DNA of 10,170 nucleotides, from assembly GCA_040757455.1 (NCBI GenBank), contig JBFLXE010000101.1, positions 1 through 10,170 of the forward strand, in the 5' to 3' direction. A program made the translations under genes and the position numbers. The notes beneath the pieces were generated by a model, which searched no databases, was not told the origin of the DNA, and saw only the letters and a program-made list of their open reading frames with translations. Positions 1 through 5,926 of the stretch are shown here, piece by piece; the stretch's first letter is position 1, and each line of letters opens with the position of its first letter. The DNA is from Kmv42 sp040757455 (GTDB lineage: Bacteria; Nitrospirota; Thermodesulfovibrionia; Thermodesulfovibrionales; SM23-35).

Positions 1-95
1 GATTTTGTAAAATCAGAGCGTGACTCGGTATAAAACTGCAGCGTATTCGTCTTCCATTGGCTCCGATCGACTCCAAAAATCTTTAAAATCCTCAT
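1..95 (-). CDS. Start of an unidentified gene, cut by the window edge
   Basis: An open frame begins at the ATG at 95-93 and runs off the left edge without a stop (31 codons visible). It begins MRILKIFGVDRSQWK and continues with mixed polar and aromatic residues that look like ordinary protein. The frame is closed by a TAA 30 bases upstream of the ATG, so this ATG is the only good start. No Shine-Dalgarno sequence stands in front of it, which weakens the call. It follows the 93-residue gene in the same direction after 58 bases and may be co-transcribed with it. I do not recognise the product. Confidence 0.35.
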   Translation of the reverse strand, partial: MRILKIFGVDRSQWKTNTLQFYTESRSDFTK

Positions 96-153
96 GTATG
101 AAAAATTTATGAATAATGTGGGTTAGAAGTCTTCATATTCTGCCCTGGTCAGG

Positions 154-435
154 TCATTCAAGGCCCATTTTTTTCAACGCCTCACTCGCTGAATCTCTTG
201 TGCCCTGAACCTCTTCCGGCAGGTAGAGCATTACTCCACCCTTCACCGGCCTAATGACAATCTTTCCTTCCTGCGCCAGTTTGTTTGTGACCTCAACGGG
301 ATTTTCTCCGTCAAAATACTTTTTGAAGGCGCTATTGAATCCCGAATATACTGAATGTATTCCCTTATAACCTTCTCTTCTCAGGCTCGTAATGGCCCTT
401 CTGACAAATTCTTCATAACTGAGTTTCTCTGACAT
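154..435 (-). CDS. Small protein of unknown function (93 aa)
   Basis: This encodes a 93-residue soluble, charged protein starting MSEKLSYEEFVRRAITSLR. It has no signal peptide or membrane segment. The N-terminal half looks helical (residues 5-20 and 28-40). The segment VTNKLAQEGKIVIRPVKGGV followed by MLYLPEE resembles the recognition helix plus beta-hairpin wing of a small winged-helix fold, so a DNA-binding role is possible, but this is inferred from pattern only. The start is supported by a G-rich Shine-Dalgarno sequence (AGGGGGA) about 6 bases before the ATG. It lies 24 bases after the rmuC stop in the same direction, so it probably shares the rmuC transcript. I do not recognise the family and assign no function. 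Confidence 0.75.
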   Translation of the reverse strand: MSEKLSYEEFVRRAITSLRREGYKGIHSVYSGFNSAFKKYFDGENPVEVTNKLAQEGKIVIRPVKGGVMLYLPEEVQGTRDSASEALKKMGLE

Positions 436-459
436 TACTTCCCCCTTTCTTTGTTAACT

Positions 460-1890
460 TTATGGATCATTTCGGATGGGCTCCGATTCGAGTATACTCA
501 AGTTTCTCGGAGACTGGTCTATCTGCTCAATAACCGGTATTTCGCTTGATCCGGTGACACCAAGTTCTTTAAACCTTCTTACAGAAGGCAAAACTCTTGA
601 TTCTATTGAGGCAACCGACTTATTGTAAGCTCCGACAGCCTTTTCGAGACTCGAGCCGAGATTATCGAGATGCTGGACAAGGACACTAATCCTATCGTAC
701 AACTGGCGGCCCAATTCGCTAATAACCTGGGCATTCTTCGTGATCTGCTCCTGCCGCCATCCGTATGCAATTGCCCTGAGCAAGGCGACAAAGGTTGTTG
801 GGGTGGCGACGATAACCCTTTTCTGTATTCCATCCTCTATCAGGCTGTTATCAACTTCGAGAGCAGAGCTGAGAAAGGATTCACCGGGTATAAATAAGAC
901 GACGAATTCGGGTGACCGTCTGAACTGCCCCCAATATTCTTTTGAACTCAGCTTATTCATGTGTGTCCTCACCTGCTGCGCATGTCTTTCCATCTTCGCC
1001 TTTCTTTCTTCATCTGTACCGGCGGAGATAGCATCGAGGTATGCATCAAGTGATACTTTCGAATCAACAACAATCTCTCTATCCATCGGCAAATGCACTA
1101 TCATATCGGGTCTTATCCTGCCTTTTTCAGTATCCATCGATTGCTGTTCAGTGAAATCGCAATGCATGGACATACCTGATAACTCCGCAACTCTTCGCAA
1201 CTGCATCTCACCCCATCTGCCGCGAACCTGGGGCTTTTTGAGTGCTGTGACAAGATTGCTCGTTTCCCTCTGAAGGCTCTCGTGAGTTGAAGCAAGTGCC
1301 CTCAGCTGTTCTTCGAGACTTCCGTATGCTTTATGCCTGCTCTCCTCGATTGCCCTGATCTGGGCATCATATCTTTTTAGCATCTCGTGTAAAGGTTTTA
1401 TCATCCCATCCATTGCTGCCTGATGTTCTCCGAGTTTACCCTTCGTATCTGCAACGACCTTTCCCAGGTGTTCAGATGCAAGCCTGAGAAAATCTTCACT
1501 ACTACTTTTCAACGCCGCTGACGAAAGGGCGTTGAATGTATCGGTCATCTCTGCCTTCATAGCTTCAATAAGTGTCTTCTGTTCCTCGAAATTTTTCCTG
1601 GCAGCCTCAAGATTAGTCAGTGCCTCAACCTTCGACTGCCTCTCGCTATCAAGTTCGGATCTCAATTTCCCGATATCAGATTCCCTTAATTGAACCTGTT
1701 GCCTCAGTTCTTCTATCCGCGCCTCGGCTCCGCTTGCCCTTTTCTCAAGTTCTGTAATTTGATTAGCACAGGAAAACTGTATCTCTGCAATCTGTTTTGT
1801 ATACATTCCCTGCTGACGGGCTTTTGCCAGAAACCAGGCAGTAACGCCACCAATTACGATGCCCAGAATTATAAGAAGTATTGATTCCAT
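460..1890 (-). CDS. rmuC: DNA recombination protein RmuC
   Basis: RmuC-family protein of 476 residues, close to the usual length. In E. coli, rmuC limits recombination between short inverted repeats, and the family is thought to be a nuclease. The order of parts is clear: an N-terminal membrane anchor (about residues 4-22, ILLIILGIVIGGVTAWF), a long coiled coil (about 30-115) rich in E, K, Q and L, then the conserved core. In the core I see GRWGEMQLRRV (224-234), RPDMIV (260-265) and VVDSKVSLDAY (274-284), which form the PD-(D/E)XK-like signature with D262, D276 and K278 as likely catalytic residues. VLFIPGESF (331-339) and ATPTT (362-366) are also typical. The start ATG has AAAGG 8 bases upstream. 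The gene is followed after 24 bases by the 93-residue gene. No truncation or frameshift is seen. Confidence 0.96.
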   Translation of the reverse strand: MESILLIILGIVIGGVTAWFLAKARQQGMYTKQIAEIQFSCANQITELEKRASGAEARIEELRQQVQLRESDIGKLRSELDSERQSKVEALTNLEAARKNFEEQKTLIEAMKAEMTDTFNALSSAALKSSSEDFLRLASEHLGKVVADTKGKLGEHQAAMDGMIKPLHEMLKRYDAQIRAIEESRHKAYGSLEEQLRALASTHESLQRETSNLVTALKKPQVRGRWGEMQLRRVAELSGMSMHCDFTEQQSMDTEKGRIRPDMIVHLPMDREIVVDSKVSLDAYLDAISAGTDEERKAKMERHAQQVRTHMNKLSSKEYWGQFRRSPEFVVLFIPGESFLSSALEVDNSLIEDGIQKRVIVATPTTFVALLRAIAYGWRQEQITKNAQVISELGRQLYDRISVLVQHLDNLGSSLEKAVGAYNKSVASIESRVLPSVRRFKELGVTGSSEIPVIEQIDQSPRNLSILESEPIRNDP

Positions 1891-1928
1891 AATTAAACCT
1901 TTCTCACAATTCCATATATAAAATTGTC

Positions 1929-1994
1929 TGATGCAAGATGCATGATATAGAATACATGATAAATATCAAATCTGGTATCCCGCATCCCATATCA
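1929..1994. repeat. Degenerate 7-base tandem repeats, two opposed arrays
   Basis: From 1929 the sequence divides into consecutive 7-mers TGATGCA, AGATGCA, TGATATA, GAATACA and TGATAAA, with a loose consensus TGATRCA. From 1974 to 1994 the plus strand reads GGTATCC, CGCATCC, CATATCA, which on the minus strand is TGATATG, GGATGCG, GGATACC: the same motif inverted. The two arrays face each other, so GATGC/GCATC segments could pair into an imperfect hairpin. The unit fills nearly the whole gap between rmuC and the STAS-like gene. It resembles the short heptanucleotide repeats dispersed in many bacterial intergenic regions. Its function is unknown; it could be the remnant of a mobile repeat or a transcription or mRNA-folding element. 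Confidence 0.55.
1942..1969 (-). promoter_or_regulatory. Possible sigma-70-type promoter of rmuC
   Basis: On the minus strand TTGATA (1969-1964) and TATCAT (1947-1942) are separated by 16 bases, each matching the consensus at five of six positions. Transcription would begin near 1935, about 45 bases before the rmuC start. The site lies inside the AT-rich 7-base repeat array, so the match could be a by-product of repeat composition. Confidence 0.35.
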
Positions 1995-1996
1995 AT

Positions 1997-2563
1997 TTAT
2001 ATCCTCTCATACACCCATATCCTTCCGCCATTTTTAATTACATCGATCCTTTTCACAAGTCTTTTCTTATAAAGATTCAGAAGCCTCGTGCCGCTAGTGT
2101 TCATCTCGATTTTCATTCTTTCAGAAAGCTCTTTGGCGGTCACTTCCCCTCTTTTTAAAATGACCGTCAGCGTTTGCTTCAAGTAATTATTGAGGCTTCC
2201 GATAAGCGCTTTTTCCCCATCTTCCATCTCAGCCATCACCGCAAGCTCTTTCCTCTCAAGGGCAACCTCGATGTTCTCCCTCTGATTTTCATTCAGACCT
2301 TTAAGGATAATATACTTATCTCCATATTCTCCACTTAGCAGGCGGGAGATAAGCTTTGCAATCACTTCATCAGCGCATGAATAATCGATTATCCCGATAT
2401 TTGAAAAATCCAGCGCAATTACCTCACCATCTTTCTCTTTCTCGATATCTCTCTCGATACGGGCACGAATCACCTGACCCGACTGCCTCGTCACCAGATC
2501 ATGCGAGCCGTTTTGAAGTTCTTCCTTGAGGAGTTTATAGAGGTTATAAGTAGTCATGGTCAT
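1997..2563 (-). CDS. STAS-like (DUF4325-type) protein with C-terminal winged helix
   Basis: A 188-residue cytoplasmic protein in two parts. Residues about 25-110 carry VIALDFSNIGIIDYSCADEV (48-67) and YIILKGLNENQRENIEVALE (84-103). This is the beta-strand, helix, beta-strand pattern of STAS-like DUF4325 domains, which usually work in regulation or partner-switching, often near histidine-kinase-like ATPases. Residues about 118-186 look like a winged helix: TVILKRGEVTAKELSERMKI, then NTSGTRLLNLYKKRLVKRID and a wing ending GGRIWVYERI. A DNA-binding regulator is the likeliest role (inference). The ATG at 2563 lacks a good ribosome site and lies inside the 3' end of an overlapping 27-codon ORF, so translation may depend on coupling to the methyltransferase gene upstream. 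A second in-frame ATG lies two codons in. It is the last gene of the overlapping operon. Confidence 0.8.
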   Translation of the reverse strand: MTMTTYNLYKLLKEELQNGSHDLVTRQSGQVIRARIERDIEKEKDGEVIALDFSNIGIIDYSCADEVIAKLISRLLSGEYGDKYIILKGLNENQRENIEVALERKELAVMAEMEDGEKALIGSLNNYLKQTLTVILKRGEVTAKELSERMKIEMNTSGTRLLNLYKKRLVKRIDVIKNGGRIWVYERI

Positions 2564-2627
2564 TCAACGATGGCAATGGAATCTCTAACGCCTGCCTGAT
2601 TTGTTCATTTGTAAGCCTTATTTTCAT
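2544..2627 (-). CDS. Possible 27-residue coupling ORF
   Basis: A short frame starts at the ATG at 2627-2625, overlapping the TGA of the methyltransferase gene (ATGA), and ends with TAA at 2546-2544, inside the start of the STAS-like gene. Its product is MKIRLTNEQIRQALEIPLPS followed by LNDHDYL. It bridges the 60-base gap between the two genes exactly and offers a way to carry ribosomes from one to the next. The composition is protein-like (an amphipathic helix at residues 7-15), but no strong Shine-Dalgarno sequence precedes it. Whether the peptide itself has a function cannot be told. Confidence 0.3.
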   Translation of the reverse strand: MKIRLTNEQIRQALEIPLPSLNDHDYL

Positions 2628-4009
2628 TTAGCAATTCCGTTGTATTTATCGCTCTCTAAGGAAAGGAATTTGTCTTTATACTTAAATTTAAGAGAAGAGT
2701 CTACCCGTGCTAATTTATTTTTGATCAAATGGGCATTGATAAAAGTTTTATTCTTTAAATAGAGATAGCATAATAGATTGCCTTCGTTGTCATATGTTGT
2801 AGAATCAAATTTAAGAAAAACCTTTTCCCCTTTAAGTTTTTCCTGTAAAAATTGCAGTGCCTCTCCATTCCTTTCCTTATTTTCTTTAACACCCAGTAGT
2901 TTGGCTCTTAAGCCATTATCTAAGACTATTATTTCAGGGCTTATTATTTCTTTAACCGAATAATAAGTCTCTCTCTGATGATCTGAATTATCTATTTTTG
3001 ACCCGAATCTTAATTTCTTGAGGTCGATCTTTTTATCAAATTTCACAGGATCCTTAAAGATATATGGAAGTCTGAGGATTTCCTTTTTGAAATCGATAGG
3101 CTTTTTTTGCTGGATTATTATGTCTAAGTTTTCCTGCGCAAAACTTTTCAAATCCCCCCTGCCCCCCTTTTCTAAAGGGGGGTGTGGGGGGATTACTAAT
3201 TTCTGTATTTTTTCTGGGAAGGCGGGCAGGCATACAGGATTAAGTTTCTGCTTGATGATTGGAAGAAATTCCTTATTTATCTCATATCCAACAGAATTCC
3301 TGCTCAGATTCCTTGCGGCAAGGCAGGTTGTCCCACTTCCCAGAAACGGGTCCAGAACAGTGTCGCCGACAAAGCTGAACATCTTTATCAACCTTTTCGG
3401 CAATTCTTCCAGAAACATTGCAAGATGTCTATCCTGCCTTTCGCCAGAAAAATTCCAATGTCCGTAAAAATATTCATTCCATTCTTCAAGAGTGAGTTTA
3501 GACTTTTCCTTAATGTCTCTGCTCACTTTTGGCGGGTCACCCAATTTCTTGAAGATGAGAATGAATTCATAATCGAGTTTTATGATTCCATTGCGAGGAT
3601 AAGGGAAAGAGCCCATTACTGTAGCTCCACCTGTTGTATTACACGTAGTAACCTTCTGCCAGATTATGGCACCCATATAATCAAATCCGATTGTCTCACA
3701 AAATTTAATAATTTCTTCCCTTATTGGAATAACTTTATACCTACCATAATAGACAGACCGGGCAAACTGGTCCCCAATGTTCACACACAGTCGGCACCCC
3801 TTATATAGAACCCTGTAACACTCCTTCCAGACAAGATTAAGGTTGTTTATATAATCCTCATAACTGTCATTAAACCCTATCTGACTTCCGTTGCCATAGT
3901 CCTTCAATTGCCAGTAAGGCGGAGACGTGATGATGACATGAACACTTTTATCCTTCAATTCACTCATGTTTCGACTATCGCCGATGATTACTGTAGTTTT
4001 AGGAATCAT
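2624..4009 (-). CDS. Site-specific DNA methyltransferase with C-terminal nuclease-like (SNase fold) domain
   Basis: Amino-group (N6-adenine or N4-cytosine) DNA methyltransferase of 461 residues. The catalytic motif TSPPYW (about residues 28-33) comes first and the SAM-binding motif VLDPFLGSGTT (about 218-228) later, the beta-class order. The first 255 residues form the full catalytic domain. A palindromic repeat then inserts IPPHPPLEKGGRGDLKS (about 273-289). The C-terminal part (about 350-440) follows the staphylococcal nuclease pattern: IIVLDNGLRAKLLGV, a helix ending LKGEKVFLKFD, DNEGNLLCYLYL, then INAHLIKNKLARVD. The arginines expected in RLLG and GRLLAY are replaced (AKLLG, GNLLCY), so nuclease activity is doubtful. 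I place the start at 4009, where GGAG lies 7 bases upstream and the ATG overlaps the radical SAM stop as ATGA; another ATG 18 bases upstream (4027) lacks this. The target sequence is unknown. Confidence 0.9.
   Translation of the reverse strand: MIPKTTVIIGDSRNMSELKDKSVHVIITSPPYWQLKDYGNGSQIGFNDSYEDYINNLNLVWKECYRVLYKGCRLCVNIGDQFARSVYYGRYKVIPIREEIIKFCETIGFDYMGAIIWQKVTTCNTTGGATVMGSFPYPRNGIIKLDYEFILIFKKLGDPPKVSRDIKEKSKLTLEEWNEYFYGHWNFSGERQDRHLAMFLEELPKRLIKMFSFVGDTVLDPFLGSGTTCLAARNLSRNSVGYEINKEFLPIIKQKLNPVCLPAFPEKIQKLVIPPHPPLEKGGRGDLKSFAQENLDIIIQQKKPIDFKKEILRLPYIFKDPVKFDKKIDLKKLRFGSKIDNSDHQRETYYSVKEIISPEIIVLDNGLRAKLLGVKENKERNGEALQFLQEKLKGEKVFLKFDSTTYDNEGNLLCYLYLKNKTFINAHLIKNKLARVDSSLKFKYKDKFLSLESDKYNGIAK
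3151..3194. repeat. In-frame palindromic G/C-run repeat inside the methyltransferase gene
   Basis: A near-perfect 44-base inverted repeat. AATCCCCCC (3151-3159) pairs with GGGGGGATT (3186-3194), and CCCCCCTTT (3162-3170) pairs with AAAGGGGGG (3174-3182) around a TCT loop. It is read through in the methyltransferase frame as IPPHPPLEKGGRGD, between the catalytic and the C-terminal domain. Two diverged relatives lie in the neighbouring radical SAM gene. Repeats coding PPLxKGGxGG are dispersed in many environmental bacterial genomes. Confidence 0.85.
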
Positions 4010-5091
4010 ATGCCTTCTCCTATACAAATTTTATTTGTAACAGGTTCTTGTTTCATGGTGGTAAAACCATTCTCGGAAAACAGATTCGGTTGGTTTTTAT
4101 TTCTGTCTATAAGAATTTCTTGATTATCCACCCATGGGCTGCAGAATTGCCATGGCAAATCAGGATTTTTACATCCGCATATTTTGCAGTCTATCCCATA
4201 TTGCCGTGCAATTCTTTTAATTCGGCTGTATTGGGCAATTCTAATGTTCTTCGGTAAAAGTCTCGTCTTTGCCGATGTGATAACACTCTGCCATGGCTGG
4301 CCGACGTACTGCTTCAAGATATTTTGAGCGATATTCGACGGGAGTTCTCCGAAGGAGTTCATAATAGAGGGTCTCATGACAAGAGCGCTGACCGAGATAT
4401 TTCTTACACCTTCTGTCTTGAGCCTCTTGAGCAAACGGTCGATCGAATTTTCAGAAAATCCCCCTTCACCCCCCTTTACCAAAGGGGGGATTATAGGATC
4501 GATGCGTACAGAAACCTCAATCCCGGCATTAACGAGATTCTTTATATTCAGAAGCCTCTGGAATGCGCTTGCAGTGTAAGGCTCGAAGAGCTTTCTATAG
4601 TCTTCAGAAAGAGAAACCAGCCCGATCTTAGCCCTGACATTCCCCTTTATTCCCCCCTTGCCAAGGGAGGACATAGAGGGATATTTCCTGAACAACTCAA
4701 TAAAATCAGATGGAATAAAACCCTTAGTGAGAAAAGACATGCCGATACCTCTCTCGAGGAGAAGCTTCATTGTCCTGTAAGTTATATCTAAAATTTCATC
4801 CATATTCTGAAAGGCATCAGATACAGTGCTGAAAGATACCCATCCGGGCAGCTTCTTCTTCCTGTCAAGCTCCCTCTCCAGCATCTCTGGAAGATTTTGA
4901 TAGAGATGCACCTCCCCTTTTGGGGGTGCATCAGTAAATCCTCTCGCATAACAGTAAACGCATGAATGCATGCAGCCCTTCGTGACGTTTATCGAGGGAG
5001 TATCCTTCAAACAGCCGAAAACCGGTGGTTTGAGAATCTGGCTTTTACGATTAACTTTTATAAGTTTCATCTGGTATAACTTTTCTCTCAT
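4006..5091 (-). CDS. SPL/photolyase-lyase-like radical SAM protein
   Basis: Radical SAM enzyme of 361 residues, related to the spore-photoproduct-lyase/COG1533 group. The cluster-binding motif is TKGCMHSCVYCYARG with C40, C44 and C47 (CxxxCxxC). It is preceded by INV and followed by a barrel with WVSFSTVSDAFQ (84-95), SFLTKGFI (119-126), AKIGLVSLSEDYRKLFEPYT (154-173) and VSVRIDPIIP (193-202). Near the end C302, C305, C307 and C317 (CKICGC then FC) could bind a second iron-sulfur cluster or a metal. Two palindromic repeats are carried in frame, at about residues 137-152 (PSMSSLGKGGIKGN) and 200-215 (IPPLVKGGEGGFSEN), both in loops. GAGGAG lies only 2 bases before the ATG at 5091; an alternative ATG is at 5070. 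The gene overlaps both neighbours by 4 bases. Its substrate is unknown; the adjoining DNA methyltransferase hints at nucleic-acid chemistry. Confidence 0.88.
   Translation of the reverse strand: MREKLYQMKLIKVNRKSQILKPPVFGCLKDTPSINVTKGCMHSCVYCYARGFTDAPPKGEVHLYQNLPEMLERELDRKKKLPGWVSFSTVSDAFQNMDEILDITYRTMKLLLERGIGMSFLTKGFIPSDFIELFRKYPSMSSLGKGGIKGNVRAKIGLVSLSEDYRKLFEPYTASAFQRLLNIKNLVNAGIEVSVRIDPIIPPLVKGGEGGFSENSIDRLLKRLKTEGVRNISVSALVMRPSIMNSFGELPSNIAQNILKQYVGQPWQSVITSAKTRLLPKNIRIAQYSRIKRIARQYGIDCKICGCKNPDLPWQFCSPWVDNQEILIDRNKNQPNLFSENGFTTMKQEPVTNKICIGEGI
4457..4489. repeat. In-frame palindromic repeat, copy 2 (in radical SAM gene)
   Basis: CCCCCCTTT (4469-4477), loop ACC, AAAGGGGGG (4481-4489) is the same core hairpin as at 3162-3182. 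The left outer arm AAATCCCCC (4457-4465) remains; the right outer arm has been lost (TTATAGGAT follows). It is read in frame as IPPLVKGGEGGF. Confidence 0.8.
4640..4684. repeat. In-frame palindromic repeat, copy 3, more diverged (in radical SAM gene)
   Basis: TCCCCCCTTG (4651-4660) and CCAAGGGAGGA (4661-4671) form an imperfect palindrome centred on CCTTGCCAAGG, flanked by ATTCCCC on the left and GAGGGATAT on the right, the same layout as the other two copies but with several substitutions. It is read in frame as PSMSSLGKGGIKGN. The greater decay suggests an older insertion. Confidence 0.7.
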
Positions 5092-5339
5092 TTCTCCTCA
5101 ACAAGCTGCCATTCTGCATAGCCCGCTTTTCTTTCAGAAAGCTTTTTACCTTTTAATGTCACTTTCTTTATTGCAGGATGTGTCTTGACAGAAATATAAG
5201 CCCGCACAAGATTTGCAATCGTAGCCTCCTGAAACATAAATTCTGTGTCGTCCTGAAGAACTATAGTAGTTCTCAAATGCTTATGCCCCTCAGGAATTTC
5301 GGTGGTTAGTTCTTTTATGTCTTCATTATGGATGGTCAT
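5088..5339 (-). CDS. Small protein of unknown function (83 aa), first gene of the overlapping operon
   Basis: An 83-residue soluble protein starting MTIHNEDIKELTTEIPEGHK. Its middle part, LRTTIVLQDDTEFMFQEATI, looks like beta strands followed by a helix, and the C-terminus is basic (VTLKGKKLSERKAG). It has no cysteines, signal peptide or membrane segment. The stop overlaps the radical SAM start as ATGA, so the two are translationally coupled. It may be an accessory subunit of the radical SAM/methyltransferase unit, but that rests on position only. The ribosome site is weak (AGAGAAAC before the ATG). I do not recognise the family. Confidence 0.75.
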   Translation of the reverse strand: MTIHNEDIKELTTEIPEGHKHLRTTIVLQDDTEFMFQEATIANLVRAYISVKTHPAIKKVTLKGKKLSERKAGYAEWQLVEEK

Positions 5340-5378
5340 GTTTCTCTATAACCAAGTCTCAAGTCCAATTGTTTTTTC

Positions 5379-5388
5379 GAGATATCTC
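5379..5388. promoter_or_regulatory. Perfect 10-base palindrome in the divergent intergenic region
   Basis: GAGATATCTC lies between the minus-strand operon start (5339) and the plus-strand DUF4258 gene. Its place between divergent genes suits an operator, for example for autoregulation of the toxin-antitoxin pair. Short palindromes also arise by chance, and I see no convincing promoter boxes around it. Confidence 0.2.
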
Positions 5389-5430
5389 AGGTGATTGCAA
5401 CTCAGGATGCTCTGTGATAACATGTCGGCG

Positions 5431-5670
5431 ATGAAAATGATAAAATATACAACACATGGACATGCAAAAAACAGGATGCGATTGCACAGGATTGAAGAAG
5501 CAGAAATTGAATCGGCAATTGATAATCCTGAGTTTACTGAACAGTCGTCAGAAGGGAAGCTAAATGTATGGAAAAGGGCTTCAGAGAAATATCTTCGAAT
5601 GACTTTCAAAGAAGAAGCCGGGAAAGTTTTAATTATAACTGCCGTGAAAAAGAAGAAAGGTTGGGGATGA
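5431..5670 (+). CDS. DUF4258 protein, probable toxin of a toxin-antitoxin pair
   Basis: A short basic protein with the DUF4258 pattern: IKYTTHGHAKNRMRLHRIEE (a histidine-rich beta strand and helix), then AEIESAIDNPEF, SEGKLNVWKRASEKYLRMTF and VLIITAVKKKK. DUF4258 proteins are small, RelE/BrnT-like in layout, and often paired with DUF2283 proteins, as here; an RNase-type toxin role is known for the fold but inferred for this gene. The start is uncertain. The frame is open from a TTG at 5395, with ATGs at 5407, 5422, 5431 and 5437. I prefer 5431 because the family usually begins just before the IKYT strand, but no start has a clear ribosome site. The DUF2283 gene follows after 6 bases. Confidence 0.8.
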   Translation: MKMIKYTTHGHAKNRMRLHRIEEAEIESAIDNPEFTEQSSEGKLNVWKRASEKYLRMTFKEEAGKVLIITAVKKKKGWG

Positions 5671-5676
5671 TTTAGA

Positions 5677-5907
5677 TTGAAAATAGAATACGACAAAGAG
5701 GCTGATGCGTTATACATACAATTAAGAGACGTCCGCGTAGAAGATAACATTGACATAGAAGAAGGGATTGCTATCGACCTTGATGGAGATAGGCATATCG
5801 TTGGTATAGAGATACTCGACGCGAGCAAAAAACTGTCCCTGAAAGATATGGTAAACATAACAATAGAAAATCTCCCGGTCGATAAGATAGAAACAGCATC
5901 TGTCTGA
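5677..5907 (+). CDS. DUF2283 protein, probable antitoxin partner
   Basis: A 76-residue acidic protein with the DUF2283 signature: KIEYDKEADALYIQLRD (2-18), then VEDNIDIEEGIAIDLDGD and IVGIEILDASKKL (41-53). The acidic charge complements the basic product of the gene just upstream, as expected for an antitoxin. It must start at TTG (5677), because a stop lies three codons upstream and the next ATG is far inside; GGGGATGA lies about 10 bases before it. It is co-transcribed with the DUF4258 gene (6-base gap). Its 3' end is about 20 bases from where homology of the minus-strand four-helix-bundle pseudogene ends. Confidence 0.82.
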   Translation: MKIEYDKEADALYIQLRDVRVEDNIDIEEGIAIDLDGDRHIVGIEILDASKKLSLKDMVNITIENLPVDKIETASV

Positions 5908-5926
5908 TTGATAAACATCTTGATAT

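Noticed and set aside
740..1273. Plus-strand open frame of 177 codons
   Set aside because: It is antisense to the conserved RmuC core, Cys/Ser-rich, without a ribosome site or recognisable motif.
1929..1994. CRISPR array
   Set aside because: The units are only 7 bases, contiguous and degenerate, without unique spacers or cas genes.
3151..3194. G/C-rich hairpin as a transcription terminator
   Set aside because: It lies inside an intact coding frame, has no T-tract on either strand at its foot, and has coding relatives in the neighbouring gene.
3018..3467. Plus-strand open frame of 149 codons containing PPLPPFSKGG-like sequence
   Set aside because: It is antisense to the methyltransferase. 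The repeat-like peptide arises because the palindromic repeat reads open on both strands; the rest lacks protein character.
4010..4027. Upstream ATG at 4027 as the methyltransferase start
   Set aside because: The ATG at 4009 has GGAG at 7 bases and the 4-base overlap shared by the other operon genes; the extra MYRRRH has neither.
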